Assembly: GCA_030549335.1 (NCBI GenBank)
Contig: CM060187.1
Span: forward strand, 58,734,203-58,798,202
DNA from: Pontederia crassipes
Lineage: Eukaryota > Streptophyta > Magnoliopsida > Commelinales > Pontederiaceae
DNA length: 64,000 nt
Reading direction: 5' to 3'
A program made the translations under genes and the position numbers. The notes below the pieces were generated by a model that was not told where the DNA came from, did not search any database, and saw only the letters and a program-made list of their open reading frames with translations. This document shows positions 49,686 to 61,727 of the stretch, piece by piece (within the stretch, counting starts at the first letter, position 1; the number at the start of each line of letters is the position of its first letter).

Positions 49686-49862
49686 AACTCCGCCTATGTT
49701 TTATAGCCGGTCCCAAGCCCGGATAAAGGAGGAGGGTTGTGTTAGGCCCCGACAGCCAGCGTAAAACCCTGTCGAATCTCATGAACATGGATCAACGAAT
49801 GACGTCGTATGATCCATGTAGCCGACCCCACCTAGTGGGATAAGGTTTTGTTGTTGTTGTTT
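49686..49862 (+). mobile_element. RTE-derived 3' module (~177 bp)
   Basis: The module runs from AACTCCGCCTATGTTTTATAG through GGTCCCAAGCCCGGATAAAG and GACGTCGTATGATCCATG to the RTE tail (GTAGCCGACC, GTGGGATAAGG, TTG repeats). It is about 90% identical to the inverted copy at 62692-62875. The CCCAC-CTA-GTGGG part can form a hairpin. Confidence 0.85.
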
Positions 49863-51950
49863 GGTGATTGCTATTTCTACCGCCAAAGTGAAAGAAAACG
49901 AAAAGAAGCACAATTTATAAAAAAAATTGAGGATGACAAGAATACATATTAGTTATCTTTTATATTTCTCATTATTTATCATTAGTGTTTTAACTATGGA
50001 AAATGCTTTTAGTTAGGGGTGACTTTCACCCTATTCGGGTGAATGATATAATCTCCATCAGTGCCCCAAACCCCTTCCCCGTCTGATCCTTATGACGGGA
50101 CTATCTCTTACTCCGACACCAATTCTCATGGTTCCTAATTTTTCATGAAAAAGTTGAATCCTTTTATACCATAATTATAAAAAAACAACAAATAATCTAA
50201 CAATATTTAGAGTTAGAGTTGTGTACACTATAAAAACATATCAACCTTTTATCTTGCAAAATATGATAAAAATCAACAACATAAAAAATTGACAACTAAA
50301 TAAAGAAAATAAATAACAAAAGTTGATGATTTATCCTCCAAATACTAGACTTATAAGAATATAAATATGAATGTTATTAAAATTGGAGTGGAAAAGTTGT
50401 TTCAACTGCAAGTTGGTAAGATAATTGTATTCAATAAAGAAAACAAATCCATGGAACTTATAAAAAAATGAACACGTTGTCGATAATGATTTTAATAATT
50501 GCCAATGAATAAATAATAATAATTTAATATTTAATTATTTTTGTAAAATATTTATAAAAAACTTTTGTTATTAGTAAGCTACCAAGAATTTTCTAGACAG
50601 TATAAAATTTTTGTTATGTCATAACATTAAAATTATGATAAACAATAATATTTTAATAAAATCCTTTTGAATTCGATTGAACATGATGCAATTGCTTACG
50701 TCAATCGCATTGTTAGTTTGATTATGAAAATATCGATAAATATACATGCTTGGACGTGCTATTGGATCATCATGTAAAAAATATCTCTAATATGGAGCTT
50801 ACATGCTCACAAATGCACACACTTGAATGTGCTTTTGGGTATGGTTAAGTCAAACGTTGAAAGTGGGATCTCGATATAAATAGAGTTTCTTCATCAATCA
50901 ACAAATAGCATTGAATTATCATTTTGTTAGTTGATTTCGATTTAATCAAAATATTTAGGAGTAATAGAGTGAATTTTATTATGAAAGTACGTTTATAAAT
51001 TATATAAACTTTTTGAATATATTATCCATTATTCATTTGTACAAACCTTTTAATACATTGTTCATTATGGAAACAATAATATAGGAGTGAAACAATCAAT
51101 CTATTCATGTTAAAAGATTGTATCACTTTGGAACCAATTTAAAGATGGTTTAAACTTTTGCTCTTGACTCCCACTTGAAAGATAAGTTCTCCCTCCAAGA
51201 TCAGACATTTTTTTAGTTTGAATTTAGCATTATCAACGATCAGTTCATCACTTATTTCTAACATACTTTAATTTCAAGGAATTAACTTAAAATTGCATAA
51301 GAAAAGTTGTGTTGACAAGAAAAAACACTACGAAAAAATAAATGTGAGGAACATATCAAAGAGTAGATGTGACATAAAAATAAAGAAAACAAAGATGCAG
51401 ATATGATAGTTTATTAAATTAAATTACTCAACAATTATTATATTTTCTTTATAATATATATTAAAATACATAATATTTTCTTTCTTCGGGCCAAGATAAT
51501 TTAGATAAATTATTGGACATTTTATTTAAAATCTTTTAGGTTTGTCGTATGATCACATTTGGAAGAGTTTATCATATCTGACAATTTAAATAACATGAAC
51601 AATATCTTTTTAAATTACCAGATATGTAAAATATATTTCGATCAAAATATTAATTCAATTATTTTTTAAAATTTTTATTTAGGGAGTCACCAATTTGATC
51701 AAAGTATACCATTCCTCATGTGTTCGATGCTAATATTTTTGGATATTGTAAACGATAAAAGAAATATTATTCAATTTCATAATTATTTTTTAAATCTTAA
51801 TCGCACATTATCTTAACTCGTTTTTTTCATTCATATCCTTTTTATTTTCCCATTGTTTATATATAGTGGCATGAGACTAAAATTTAAATATTTTTAGTAG
51901 TATTTTAATAATTTTAGATTATTATTTATACCGCCAATTGTTATTAAACA
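49863..51950. other. AT-rich intergenic sequence, no gene seen
   Basis: Stops in all frames; no repeat ends recognised apart from an AGGGGTGACTTTCACC motif near 50014. Confidence 0.45.
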
Positions 51951-52059
51951 TTATAATATAATATCATTGATAATTATTGATGATCTTGATAATGCGCTAG
52001 ACAGCCTTGAGAGTTTGAACGACTTGATTATGGATTTGTTATTGATCGTGATATGATAG

Positions 52060-52380
52060 ATTCGTAAATAGGCTCTTGGTTGTACATATTTTGAAAGTGC
52101 TTATTTGTGGACCGTTAAATGATGATCCAAATAGTTAATCATATATATGGGTCATTTTTTGCCTCACATAATTTTTAACCCCCAAAATTGATAGAAAATA
52201 ATTGGGGATTATCATCGAGCTATACCGACGCATGTGTCCACTTCCGTCCGTTCCTCTATCAAGCTCTTATATAGTGTCCAAATGCATCTGTTATATCATA
52301 GTGGCCTCATAATTACTATAATTATCATTTTATTAATTACCATAACGGTCATATATCCAACAATATTAGTTATTACCATC
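52060..52380 (-). repeat. Inverted Copia LTR fragment
   Basis: Read on the minus strand, this contains GGACACTATATAAGAGC, GTCGGTATAGCTCGATG and AATTATTTTCTATCAATTTT, which also occur in the plus-strand LTRs near 52640-52719 and 57440-57560. A second block (52060-52131) is inverted relative to 52535-52602. The pieces are in a different order from the sense copy, indicating rearrangement. Confidence 0.7.
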
Positions 52381-52499
52381 TAATATCTTTAGCATTTAAA
52401 TGGATTATTTCATAGATTTTGCCTCATGATTACATAATTCGTATTTTATAAATTTTGCCTCATGATTACAAATTCGTGAATAAGAATATTTTGAGTCGA

Positions 52500-52719
52500 G
52501 GTTAAGGATTATGTGGGGGTAAAAGTGATAATTATCTAACGGTCCACAAATAAAAACTTTCAAAATATCTACAAGCAAGTGCCTATTTATGAGTCATGAA
52601 ATGATGATCTAATGAGCCAACATTATAAGTCATCAGAGGAACGGACGATAGTGGACATATACGCCGCTATAGCTCGATCTCCGGATAATCCCCAGTTATT
52701 TTCTATCAATTTTCTTTCA
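52500..52719 (+). repeat. Left LTR remnant of the decayed Copia element
   Basis: The last 80 bp (GACATATACGCCGCTATAGC onward to TTTCTTTCA) correspond to the end of the LTR at 57298-57560. The upstream part is rearranged. Confidence 0.65.
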
Positions 52720-52797
52720 TTGGTATGAGCCGAGGCATCTTCCGGCGGACTCTTTTCTTCCAACGAGTTCTTTCCTTAACTTTCATCTCACTAGTGA

Positions 52798-53034
52798 TCT
52801 CACTCTGCTGCGTCCCTTGAACAAATTTCGCACCTTCTGCAAACGCGGAGAAGACTTGTCAATCGTTGTTTTCTTGACTGCCACGAACTCTTGCTACGCA
52901 ACTCCTCTGATCTGCATCCGGCGTCCATTATCTCACGTTGCGCACGATTAGAAATTGAACCTCGGACGATCGTCGATAAGGCCTCCGACGAACTCTGGTC
53001 GGCGATTCACACTTCCCCTCTCTTCGGTGAAAAG
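52798..53034 (+). other. 79-codon exon-like open frame, unidentified
   Basis: Immediately downstream of the primer-binding site is a stretch with clearly higher GC than its surroundings. One frame is open for 79 codons, from after a TGA (52795-52797) to GAAAAG followed by GTATGT, a good splice donor at 53035. The translation contains ASLEQISHLLQTRRRLVNRC and ends DELWSAIHTSPLFGEK. It lacks an ATG and matches nothing recognised. It may be captured host DNA or element leader. Confidence 0.35.
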
Positions 53035-56000
53035 GTATGTGACTCGTAACCCATTGAGGAAGATGAGTAATGCAAAATTTAATCTCAACCTTTCATTTAA
53101 TTAGACAAATGGATTAAATTTTGTCCACTCAATTTGTAGATCCGTTCTGTAAGATTTGATCCAATCCTCTAATTTTATATATTGAAATCTAAAACGTTGA
53201 TTCATTATGCCATTAGATTAAATCTAATTTTGACCATCTGATTACGTAAATTAAATAAAAAAATTTCAGTTAGATTTTTTTATATTTTTTAATTTACTAA
53301 ATCTCTGAAGTTATATTTAACTCATATCCTGATAGTTGTATTCTTCAGTTAATATACGGTAACTTCATGATTATAATAACAATTAAAAAACTGCTAGATA
53401 ATTATATCGTATATTACTTAGATATTAATTGATATTGACATTTATTTATATCAATATAAATTTATTATGATAGGTACGAGTTTCCTGAATATTATTAGGG
53501 CAAGTTTGAATAGTTGCAAAATTTTATGTACCGACCTATTTAACCAGATTGCCATTCATATGATAGAATATTTATTATTTTTTTTAATCATCATAATATG
53601 CTTTTACATTAATTGCTATTAGTTTAAGAAATAATCACCATTTTTGGTCTTAAATAATTTAGCAATTATTTTGAATTGGTCAAATTTTGGTTACCTGTTT
53701 AAATGTTTCTCTTATTATTTGTGTATCTGTGATTATCTATATTTGGATTAATTGCCATCTAATAGAAGTGACAATGGTCACCATTAGTTGCCAGCATTTA
53801 AGGGATAATCACCATAATTTTTATTAATTACTGTCAGTTTAGGAAATAATTACAAATTTTTGCATTCATTATTTTAACCATTAGTTTTAACCGCTCCTAT
53901 TTTTAGCTAGTTAATAATGCCAATTAGTTTTAAGGAGATGAAGAGGTTATTTATTCGATGTGATTATTGCTTATACATATATGTACACCATTTTTCATAA
54001 TATAATCGCTCAAAATTATTTTTTGAGAAAACTTAACTTTGTGCTAATAATGGACATATAAATTTTGTAAACATATTTTGTACCAAAAGTAATACAATTT
54101 ATATACACATGCATAATTATTAATATATTTTAAGATTCAGACATGGCACATGGTTTTATGATTAATTTTATGTTTAATCATAAAATTAAAATATATGTTA
54201 CTTAAAACTTCCAGTGATATTTTGTTTAGGGTAGTATATGCTATTCACTTTGGTCTATTAAATAAATATTTTATATATTTTTTTAAAAAAGGGGGAGGGT
54301 ATAATTCTTGCATCAATTAGTCTTATGTTAATTTTCTACAAATAAAATGAAACCTCAATATACCTAGAACAAGTTTAAGTATGTATTTCTGATAATGAAT
54401 TAAAACTTATCAATTTATGTTCGAACCTAGAAAGTTAAGATAACAATTAATGTTATTAATTTTGATGTTCTAAAATTTTTCAAAGAAAATGCAAATTATA
54501 AAGCATATGCAAAAAATTTTGAATAGTGTGAGGAGAATGACAAGAGTGCTATCATAATGTACATGAAAGATGATCTCATGAGTGCTTTCATGATGTACAT
54601 GAAAGATGACCTAAGGATTCTCGCTTCCAAATGAGATGAAACATGAATATGAAAATGTCATAAGAAAAATGTGTGATTTAAAATTTGAGATGAGTGCACA
54701 ATTGAGGACAATGCATGATTAAAATCGGTGCACAAATACTTTTATTTAAGAAAAGTAATAGATTATGTGACTTGCATAATTGTCATGACTAAGAGTCATT
54801 AAGATATAATATTAAAAAAGTACTATTTATCAATGATAACATAATATGACGTAATGGAATAATTAAGTCGACAACAAGAGTTATTAGTTAGACCAGAGTC
54901 TTCAAAGCCAATGTGACTAAAGAAGAAGTTAATGGGATATACTATCGGACATATTTTGGTATCTCAAAATAGTAGTTAATGGTGCATAATGGAATTTGAT
55001 TTACATGTAAGAATATTTTGAGATAAAATTATTCTAAGGCAAGAATTTTGGACCAAGATATATGGTGCTGAAAAAAGTGAAACTCCAAACAAGCCTAAGT
55101 TACTACAGTTGTTGAGAAAAAAATGTCACGATAGATATTAGTGATTTGTGAAATTGAGTTTGAACAATCCACTATATTGTAAAGATAAAAGAAAATATTG
55201 TTAAACTTCAAAAATTGCAGAAGAAGAATGGAGGACCTGTATAAGATAACACTTAAGTGTTAAATGCATTGAAAATATAGTTTACATCGAGGAGTTGACT
55301 TCACCGCACTTCAAGATGTGATGTATGTGTTAGGTTCCATTTAGAAGTTTGTTTTACCGCATTTCAAGATGTGATGTGTGTATCTAAATATGTTGAATAT
55401 GATCTCCATCTCAATTTTTCTCTGCAAAAGAATTGAAGTTATGTTTGATGGTCATGTGTATATTGGAAAGAACAAAAGGATTTTTTGTTTTGAGAAAGCT
55501 TGTTCATTGACTTATTTTGTCTTCTAATTGCAAGAATAATGAATGTGCATATTCTACATATAGTAAACTCAAAATTGGAATAAATAATTATGAACCCAAT
55601 ACCTAACATATTAAAGTCAGTGATGATGCTATATGAGCATTATTTGACTTGTGAAATAACTTGGACACCTTTTTTCTGATAAGGTCGAGTGTTTTCTTAT
55701 ATGATCATTGAATGTTACAACACATAAAGATCATGAATATTTGATAATATTCATTGATTATTATTTTGAATTCCCTATGTCTATCTTTTAGAAAAAGGAT
55801 AATTAAATTATTTGAAAATTTTCAAGAGACGTAAGACAGATGAGGGGAAAAGATTGAGGATACCAATCAAGTATTAAAGAACTGTAGATGAGAGAATACA
55901 CCTCTCGGAATAAGGATTATTGCATTCAAGTATGAATATGTAAGATATTACTATTGCATATGCATCACAGAGATGTGAGAAATATAATTTTTGAATGCAA

Positions 56001-56859
56001 TAAGAAGTATGTTATTCCACTCGGCTATGGTTAAAGAAATTTTTTTATAACTATGAATTACATACAAAGTATTTCCATTGAGTCCGTAGTACTTATGCTA
56101 TTAGTTTTAAATAACAAGAAGTTTAAGTTTATGTCATTTTCGAAAATGAAAATGTAAAAGGCACACATTAATTTATAGTCAGGGGGAGCTGGCTAGTCCT
56201 CATGTGTAAAGTAGTGTCTACTATTTGTCCGAAGGCCTTGATCACAATCGTGAAGCATATCACCTCCCATGAATGCAGAGGTTGGTGCATGGTGTTCGGT
56301 CACTCTACCCGATCCACTGAGCTTGTCAGTTTCGTGCATTAATACTTATCTTTAGTGAGCATTCTTGGTAGCAGGTGAATAAAAAATGATATGTGAATAA
56401 GTTTGATGTGGAGAAGGTTTGAAATATATTAAATTGACGCTATGCATGTATATGCAAAAGGAATAATCATGTCATAAGTGCTGAATACATACCTTAATTC
56501 TCCGCATCACCTATATTAACTTATGCAATAAGTTTGGTTAATAAATATCAAAATAATCACTATGAGACTGTATGGAGTCATTGTGGATTATTTTATATAT
56601 ATGAGAGCCATTGTACATTCGGTACAAAGCGAATTTCCTAAGGCCATAAGATATTTGGATGTGAATTTCAATGACGATATATAAATTGAATTTCCACATG
56701 TGGTCACTTATTTTTTTATCAGGTGGTACAATTGTTTAGAAGTTAAATGAAAGTAATACTTTAAATGTAGAAATAATATTTAAATTGTTAGAAAACTTAT
56801 TTTATGCCTTAAAACAAATATTTTTATATTAAATAAATATAAATCAGTAAGAAAAATAA

Positions 56860-56983
56860 AAAAAAGAAAATTGAGTGGTCGGTAACCCGACCACCCGACC
56901 CAGGTCGGTTGGGTCGGGTTTGACCGTCAAAATGTTCCTGACCCGACTCGATCCGACCAAGTTTGACAGAACACCCCTAATAT
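56860..56983. mobile_element. Right end of a hAT-like MITE
   Basis: GTCGGTTGGGTCGGGTT and CCCGACTCGATCCGACC motifs precede AACACCCCTAA, the same right-end design as at 14578. The left half is missing or not recognisable. Confidence 0.45.
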
Positions 56984-56989
56984 GATAGG

Positions 56990-57306
56990 TGATTTTTTAC
57001 AAGAGAACTAAAGAAGGGATATTAATCAAACGTGTCGGTTTGATAGGACACGAGAATTATCGAGTAAGATAGAAGTATTACGAAAAATGGGCTTCGATAT
57101 ATCATTCTTAATTGACCCTTCATAGAAAGTGAGAGTGTTAATATATTATTTCATTCTCTTGTAAAGAAAAATTGCACCTATGATATTCATCAAACATTGA
57201 TTTGATGGGACTCATAAATAATTAAGTCAGTGCGAAATTCTACGGATAGTGAACTTCAAGATAATATATCTGATTAGCACTACATGGATAGTGGGAGTAT
57301 TAAATA
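56990..57306 (+). repeat. Tandem duplication ending in Copia PPT motifs
   Basis: Two diverged units of about 155 bp (about 56993-57143 and 57152-57306) each run from a CAAGAGAA/CTTGTAAAG start through TTGATAGGACACGAGAATTA / TTGATGGGACTCATAAATAA to GTGAGAGTGTTAATA / GTGGGAGTATTAAATA. The region before the right LTR was thus duplicated with its polypurine tract. Confidence 0.65.
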
Positions 57307-57560
57307 CCATGACCATATTGGTCAAATGAGAGCTATTGGATATAAGACCATTATGGTCATTAACAAAATGACAATTATCGTAATTATGGGGCCACTATAA
57401 CCATAATGATGAGATGCGTAACAAATGCATTTCGACACTATATAAGGGTGTGATAAGGGGATGGACAGTAGTAGACACACATGCCGGTATAGCTCGATGT
57501 CGAGGAGGATGATGTTATATCTGGATGATCCTCAATTATTTTCTATCAAATTTTCTTTTA
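57298..57560 (+). repeat. Right LTR of the decayed Copia element
   Basis: It starts TATTAAATACCATG after the purine tract GTGGGAG, contains the TATA-like ACACTATATAAGGGTG, and ends TTTTCTTTTA. Confidence 0.7.
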
Positions 57561-57574
57561 AATATGATTCGAAG

Positions 57575-58072
57575 TAGGGGTGTAAGAAAAATTCGGCGAA
57601 CTTAAAAATTATCCAACCTAAAAAAATTGAATCGAAAAAAGAAATTAAAATTAGGAATCTGAATACAATTTAAGACATTCTTTAATAAATCAAAATCTAC
57701 ACACTAAGATTTTGGCCCACCCAAAAAAATCAGGGCAACGGAGTCCATTATTTATTTATTTATATGATTACTTCATATGTTATCAATTATTTTATTATAG
57801 ATATATTTTTTTTTGTATAAAAGTTCACGCTTCTCTACAACTCTAATTTATAAATTTCAAATTCCAGTAATATATTTTATATTTAATATAAAATGAAATA
57901 TTTTTATATTAATTGAATTTAGTATATGCATTTAAACATAAAAGTAGGCTTTCGAAAAAACCGTTAAAAAATTGACTCGCTAGAAGATGTTTTCTATTAT
58001 AACAAATTTTAGATAATTTTTTGACCCGAAAAGTAATGAATTTTTTTATATCCGAACTACTTTCATTCCCCT
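57575..58072. mobile_element. hAT-type MITE, family 2 copy B
   Basis: The left end TAGGGGTGTAAGAAAAATTCGG and the right end CCGAACTACTTTCATTCCCCT form imperfect inverted repeats like those of 19357-19999. It sits immediately after the right Copia LTR. No clear 8-bp duplication was found, so it is older or slightly rearranged. Confidence 0.65.
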
Positions 58073-58400
58073 GCAAGAAATAAAAAAAATAAAAGATACA
58101 TATTTTGACACTATTACATAACTACTAATTAACTTAACAGCTTCGATAAAAAATTGTAAGCTACGGTGAACAATTTTATAAGAAACAAAGATCTTCCGAT
58201 GACCATAAATTTGTGACCACATCCCAGAAAATTACACTCGTTAAACAACCACTGAACATTAAAAATAAATAAATAAACAACCCAAGTGATACAAAGCTAA
58301 ATTTAATAACAAGGGTGCTATTTTTCTTCAAATTATTCTTGTAGTAATATTATTTGAAAATGAAATCATTTTATACCGGTTAAAACTTAAAATGTCAAAA
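58073..58400. other. AT-rich intergenic sequence, no gene seen
   Basis: Nothing recognisable between the MITE and the solo LTR. Confidence 0.5.
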
Positions 58401-58478
58401 GTTAGTGTAACAACCCTAAATTTTGGATAGTGGTATTTAAGTCATTTGAAGGAAGCCCTAAGAAACCCTGTGCTAGAA

Positions 58479-58487
58479 TATATAAAA
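58479..58487 (+). promoter_or_regulatory. TATA box of the solo LTR
   Basis: TATATAAAAG lies 73 bp into the LTR, ahead of a C-rich, leader-like stretch. Transcription could start near 58515 toward the DUF155 gene. Confidence 0.5.
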
Positions 58488-58997
58488 GCCCCCAAATTCA
58501 TCCCCTCCTCTCTTTTCTTATTTCCCCCACGTGACGACTGTAACCTAGGAGGAGGAAAAATGAGAAGAACGAGTAAGACGAAGAGGGCAAAGAGGAAGAG
58601 AACATGGAAAAGGAAAAGGGATTGACATTGAGGAAGAACAAAATCATAGGTATGTAAAGGGGATCTAACCTTCTCTCCCCTCTCAATGTTTTTTACGTTT
58701 GGATTGAGAGATCCAAGGACACCCTAGTCCTTGGTAGGAATTGTGATTGAGGGTTACATTATGCATTAGATCTGAAGGGTTCTCATATATGATTCATGTT
58801 CTTGAGATCCCATTTAAATTCTTATGCTAAGGGTTCCATGTTTGTGAAATTTAGGATGAACCCTAGATTCGAGAGAAAGGGTGATTTTGTATGTTTTTCA
58901 TGTGCTTTTGATGCCTATTGATATATAGATCAAGCCTAGACCCTTTGAGATGTTTTGTATTACATTTTTCCAAAGTTTCATTGAAAAACGTATAAGA

Positions 58998-59220
58998 CGC
59001 GAGGTCAATACGGGCTAAAGACTATTAATACGAGCAAGAGGACTTTAATACAGGCTACCAGTATTTTCTGGTGCGAAGTCAATACGACCTGAAGGCCAAA
59101 AATATGACCTAAAGGGCGAAAATACGGGCTGACCATATTTTTATGTGTGAGCTTAATATGACATGCAGGGAGTTAATATGACCTGGAGGGCAAAAATACG
59201 ACCAGGCCATATTACCCTCG
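58998..59220 (+). repeat. Short tandem units in the solo LTR, type 1
   Basis: AATACGGGCT / AATACGACCTGAAGG / AATATGACCTAAAGGG phrases recur about every 25-30 bp. Confidence 0.7.
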
Positions 59221-59399
59221 CAGAGTGACCATACTTATGATAATTCTAATTAATTTTCGAAGTATTTATGTTATGGATTGATGCTTGATGAATGTATCAT
59301 GACACCTAGATATACGAAATGTATGTTCAGCCGTAATTAGGCTAAAATATGAAGAATAATTGATATGAATGATTATTGTATTTGTAAAGTATAATGCAC

Positions 59400-60000
59400 C
59401 TAAAGTTGAAGAAGAATATCTCACTCATCAATATTGAGAAGCAAAGTCCTGCACATATGTATGTACTTCAAGGGAATCTAAGCCCACGAAGTAAAGTCCT
59501 ACATTTATGTATGTGCTTCTTAAGGAACAAAGTTCATCATTAGAAAGTGTGCGTATTTCCTGAAATAAAGTCCCTCACTATTATATTGTACGTATTCTTC
59601 GGAATAAAGTCCCTCACTATTATAGTGTGCGTATTCCTTGAAATAAAATTTCTCACTATTATGATCTGCGTGTTCCAAAGATGTGGCCTATGATGATGTG
59701 ATATGATTCTTTCAACTATGTTAAGATCAAAGAAGCTATAAGATAAAATAGAAATGAAAATGGAGTTAAAGTATCTTATAAGAAAGAAAGAATGTTAATA
59801 TGATGATGAAGAAGTAAAAATGGAAAGTAAAGTTCTGCAGTTATGTATGTACTTCAAAGGGATCTAAGCCTGAGAAGTAAAGCCCTGCATTTGTGTATGC
59901 ACTTTTCAAAAAATAATGTCTCTCATCATAAAGTGTGTGTATTACTAAAGATGACTAGGAATAAAGTCCCTCACTATTATGATGTATGTTCCTAAATATG
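59400..60000 (+). repeat. Short tandem units in the solo LTR, type 2
   Basis: AATAAAGTCCCTCACTATTA recurs with a period of about 39 bp (59562, 59601, 59640). Related AAGTAAAGTCCTGCA...GTATGTACTTC units occur at about 59435-59520 and again at 59825-59900. Confidence 0.75.
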
Positions 60001-60830
60001 ATCTATGATATAGAATTAAAGTAAAGATGTCATTATGTAATAAAGATGAAGAATGAAGATGACACATGAAAGATCACAAAATAAAAAAAAGAAAAGAATA
60101 AAAGAAGATTCAAAGGGTTATAAAGCAACCCTAAGGAGATGTAAAGTATGAAGTCAAGAAGTAAGGATTAAGGAATTATGAAGATACTCCTAGAACGTAC
60201 ATGATAATGAATGTGAAATGAAATGATATGTTATGTATGTGATGAATGATATGAATGTATATTTCTATTACATATTACTTGCAGATGATGGATTCGAATG
60301 TAACGTAGGTATGACATGATGTTTATATTATAAGAATGTTGTATGATGAATGAAAGTAAATATGATGTATTGTCATATAAGGTTTATGATATTGTCCATG
60401 GCATGCATGTTTTTATGTTATTGTTATTATGATGACGATGCATATAGTATCATATGATGGGATAGCATGGCATGCATGATCTTTACATACTCTAACTGAA
60501 AAATCCTGCACTATAGATCCGTGTAGGTAACTAAGATTAAGTGATGGATGACAACTCAAGTTCATGATGAAGTGTTGCACATGCTTTGAGTTAAATAAAT
60601 CATAAGGTTCTAGATGAACAATGATGCTAATGATGTAATGAAGAATTTGAGCATTTAATGTCTTATGGAATATTAATTTATTTGATTAATAGAAAATTTT
60701 TATTTATCATGATTCTCTCTAAATTGTCAAGTCTTCCGCTGTTAATGATATACGACGAACGGGCTAACGACACGAAATTGTCCTAAATGTCCAAAACTTT
60801 TAGGGTGAATTATCGGGTCGTTACAGTTAG

Positions 60831-61620
60831 CATCAAGAAGAAGCTTGCGAGGATTCCGATCCTAGCAGGAATATCTTATAATTTTACAAATGTTTGAAGA
60901 GAAAATGATCCCAATTCTAATAAAGGAATTTCAAAAGTAGGATTTATATTGAATTTATATCCTAAGATTGGTAGAATCTCATACAAAAATTAAAAGTAAA
61001 CATAAAAAAAATGATAATTTTTAATTTAACTAGTTTATTTTTATATATTATACATGTTATTGTCACTTTCTAAACTATAATATATTTTAATAAGTCAATA
61101 TTATGTTATGAATTTAAGTTTATATTATTTTTCATCAAAATTAAATTCATCATACCACTTATACTAAAAATTATATCATATTGTAAATACAATATTATAC
61201 AAATATTATTCATATTAATATTTAAGTATTTTTTAAGAATATATCATAATATATTTCACATGATATACAAATATATATTAGATTTCAAAATATGTGAATA
61301 AAATATTAATGATCGATGCTTAATGTTATGACTTATGAATAAATATATTATTTTAATTACTGTATATTATTTTTTCGTTTATGAGATATGATTTTATAAT
61401 TCTTCATTCAAATTTACGATTCTTGATATTCAAAGTCTTACTTCGAAAATCGCCTGGTCCTTTTTTTTATTTTCTTTGTATGAAAATAAAACATTAAAAA
61501 ATAGGATTATATTTTACGGGGAATGAATAATTTTTTTAATATTAAGTTTTCCTTTTCTTAGATATTTTACGGTTCATAAAATGTGATATCTTAGGACATT
61601 TATGTATTCGTTTATTTTTC
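60831..61620. other. AT-rich promoter-side sequence of the DUF155 gene
   Basis: No gene or repeat is recognised. It separates the solo LTR from the start of the downstream gene and probably includes its promoter; no convincing TATA box was singled out. Confidence 0.4.
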
Positions 61621-61727
61621 TAAAATCATTCCTTTGTCGCCAATTTTGTGCCACAGGTGGTGGAACCCTTCACCGACTGCCGCCGCTGTTCCACTCGCCA
61701 GCGCCCTGGCCAATGTGAACGCCGTCG

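Larger units (their letters stand above)
52500..57560 (+). mobile_element. Highly decayed Copia retrotransposon
   Basis: A left LTR piece ends TTCTATCAATTTTCTTTCA at 52719 and is followed by a degenerate tRNA-Met primer site (TTGGTATGAGCC). A right LTR begins after GTGGGAG at about 57298 and ends near 57560. Between them, 54493-54545 reads like Copia gag (NYKAYAKNFE followed by CEENDKSA), and other pol scraps are unreadable. A 79-codon exon-like frame lies just after the primer site. Secondary insertions lie near 56860. No functional product is possible. Confidence 0.7.
58406..60825 (+). mobile_element. Solo LTR, 2.4 kb, gypsy-type
   Basis: It starts TGTAACAACCCTAAATTTT and ends GGGTCGTTACA, giving the TG...CA ends and TGTAAC/GTTACA terminal repeat common in plant Ty3/gypsy chromovirus LTRs. 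A perfect 5-bp target duplication GTTAG lies at 58401-58405 and 60826-60830. No internal region is present, so the copy arose by recombination between two LTRs. The lineage is inferred. Open frames inside (58498-58686) are not genes. Confidence 0.85.
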
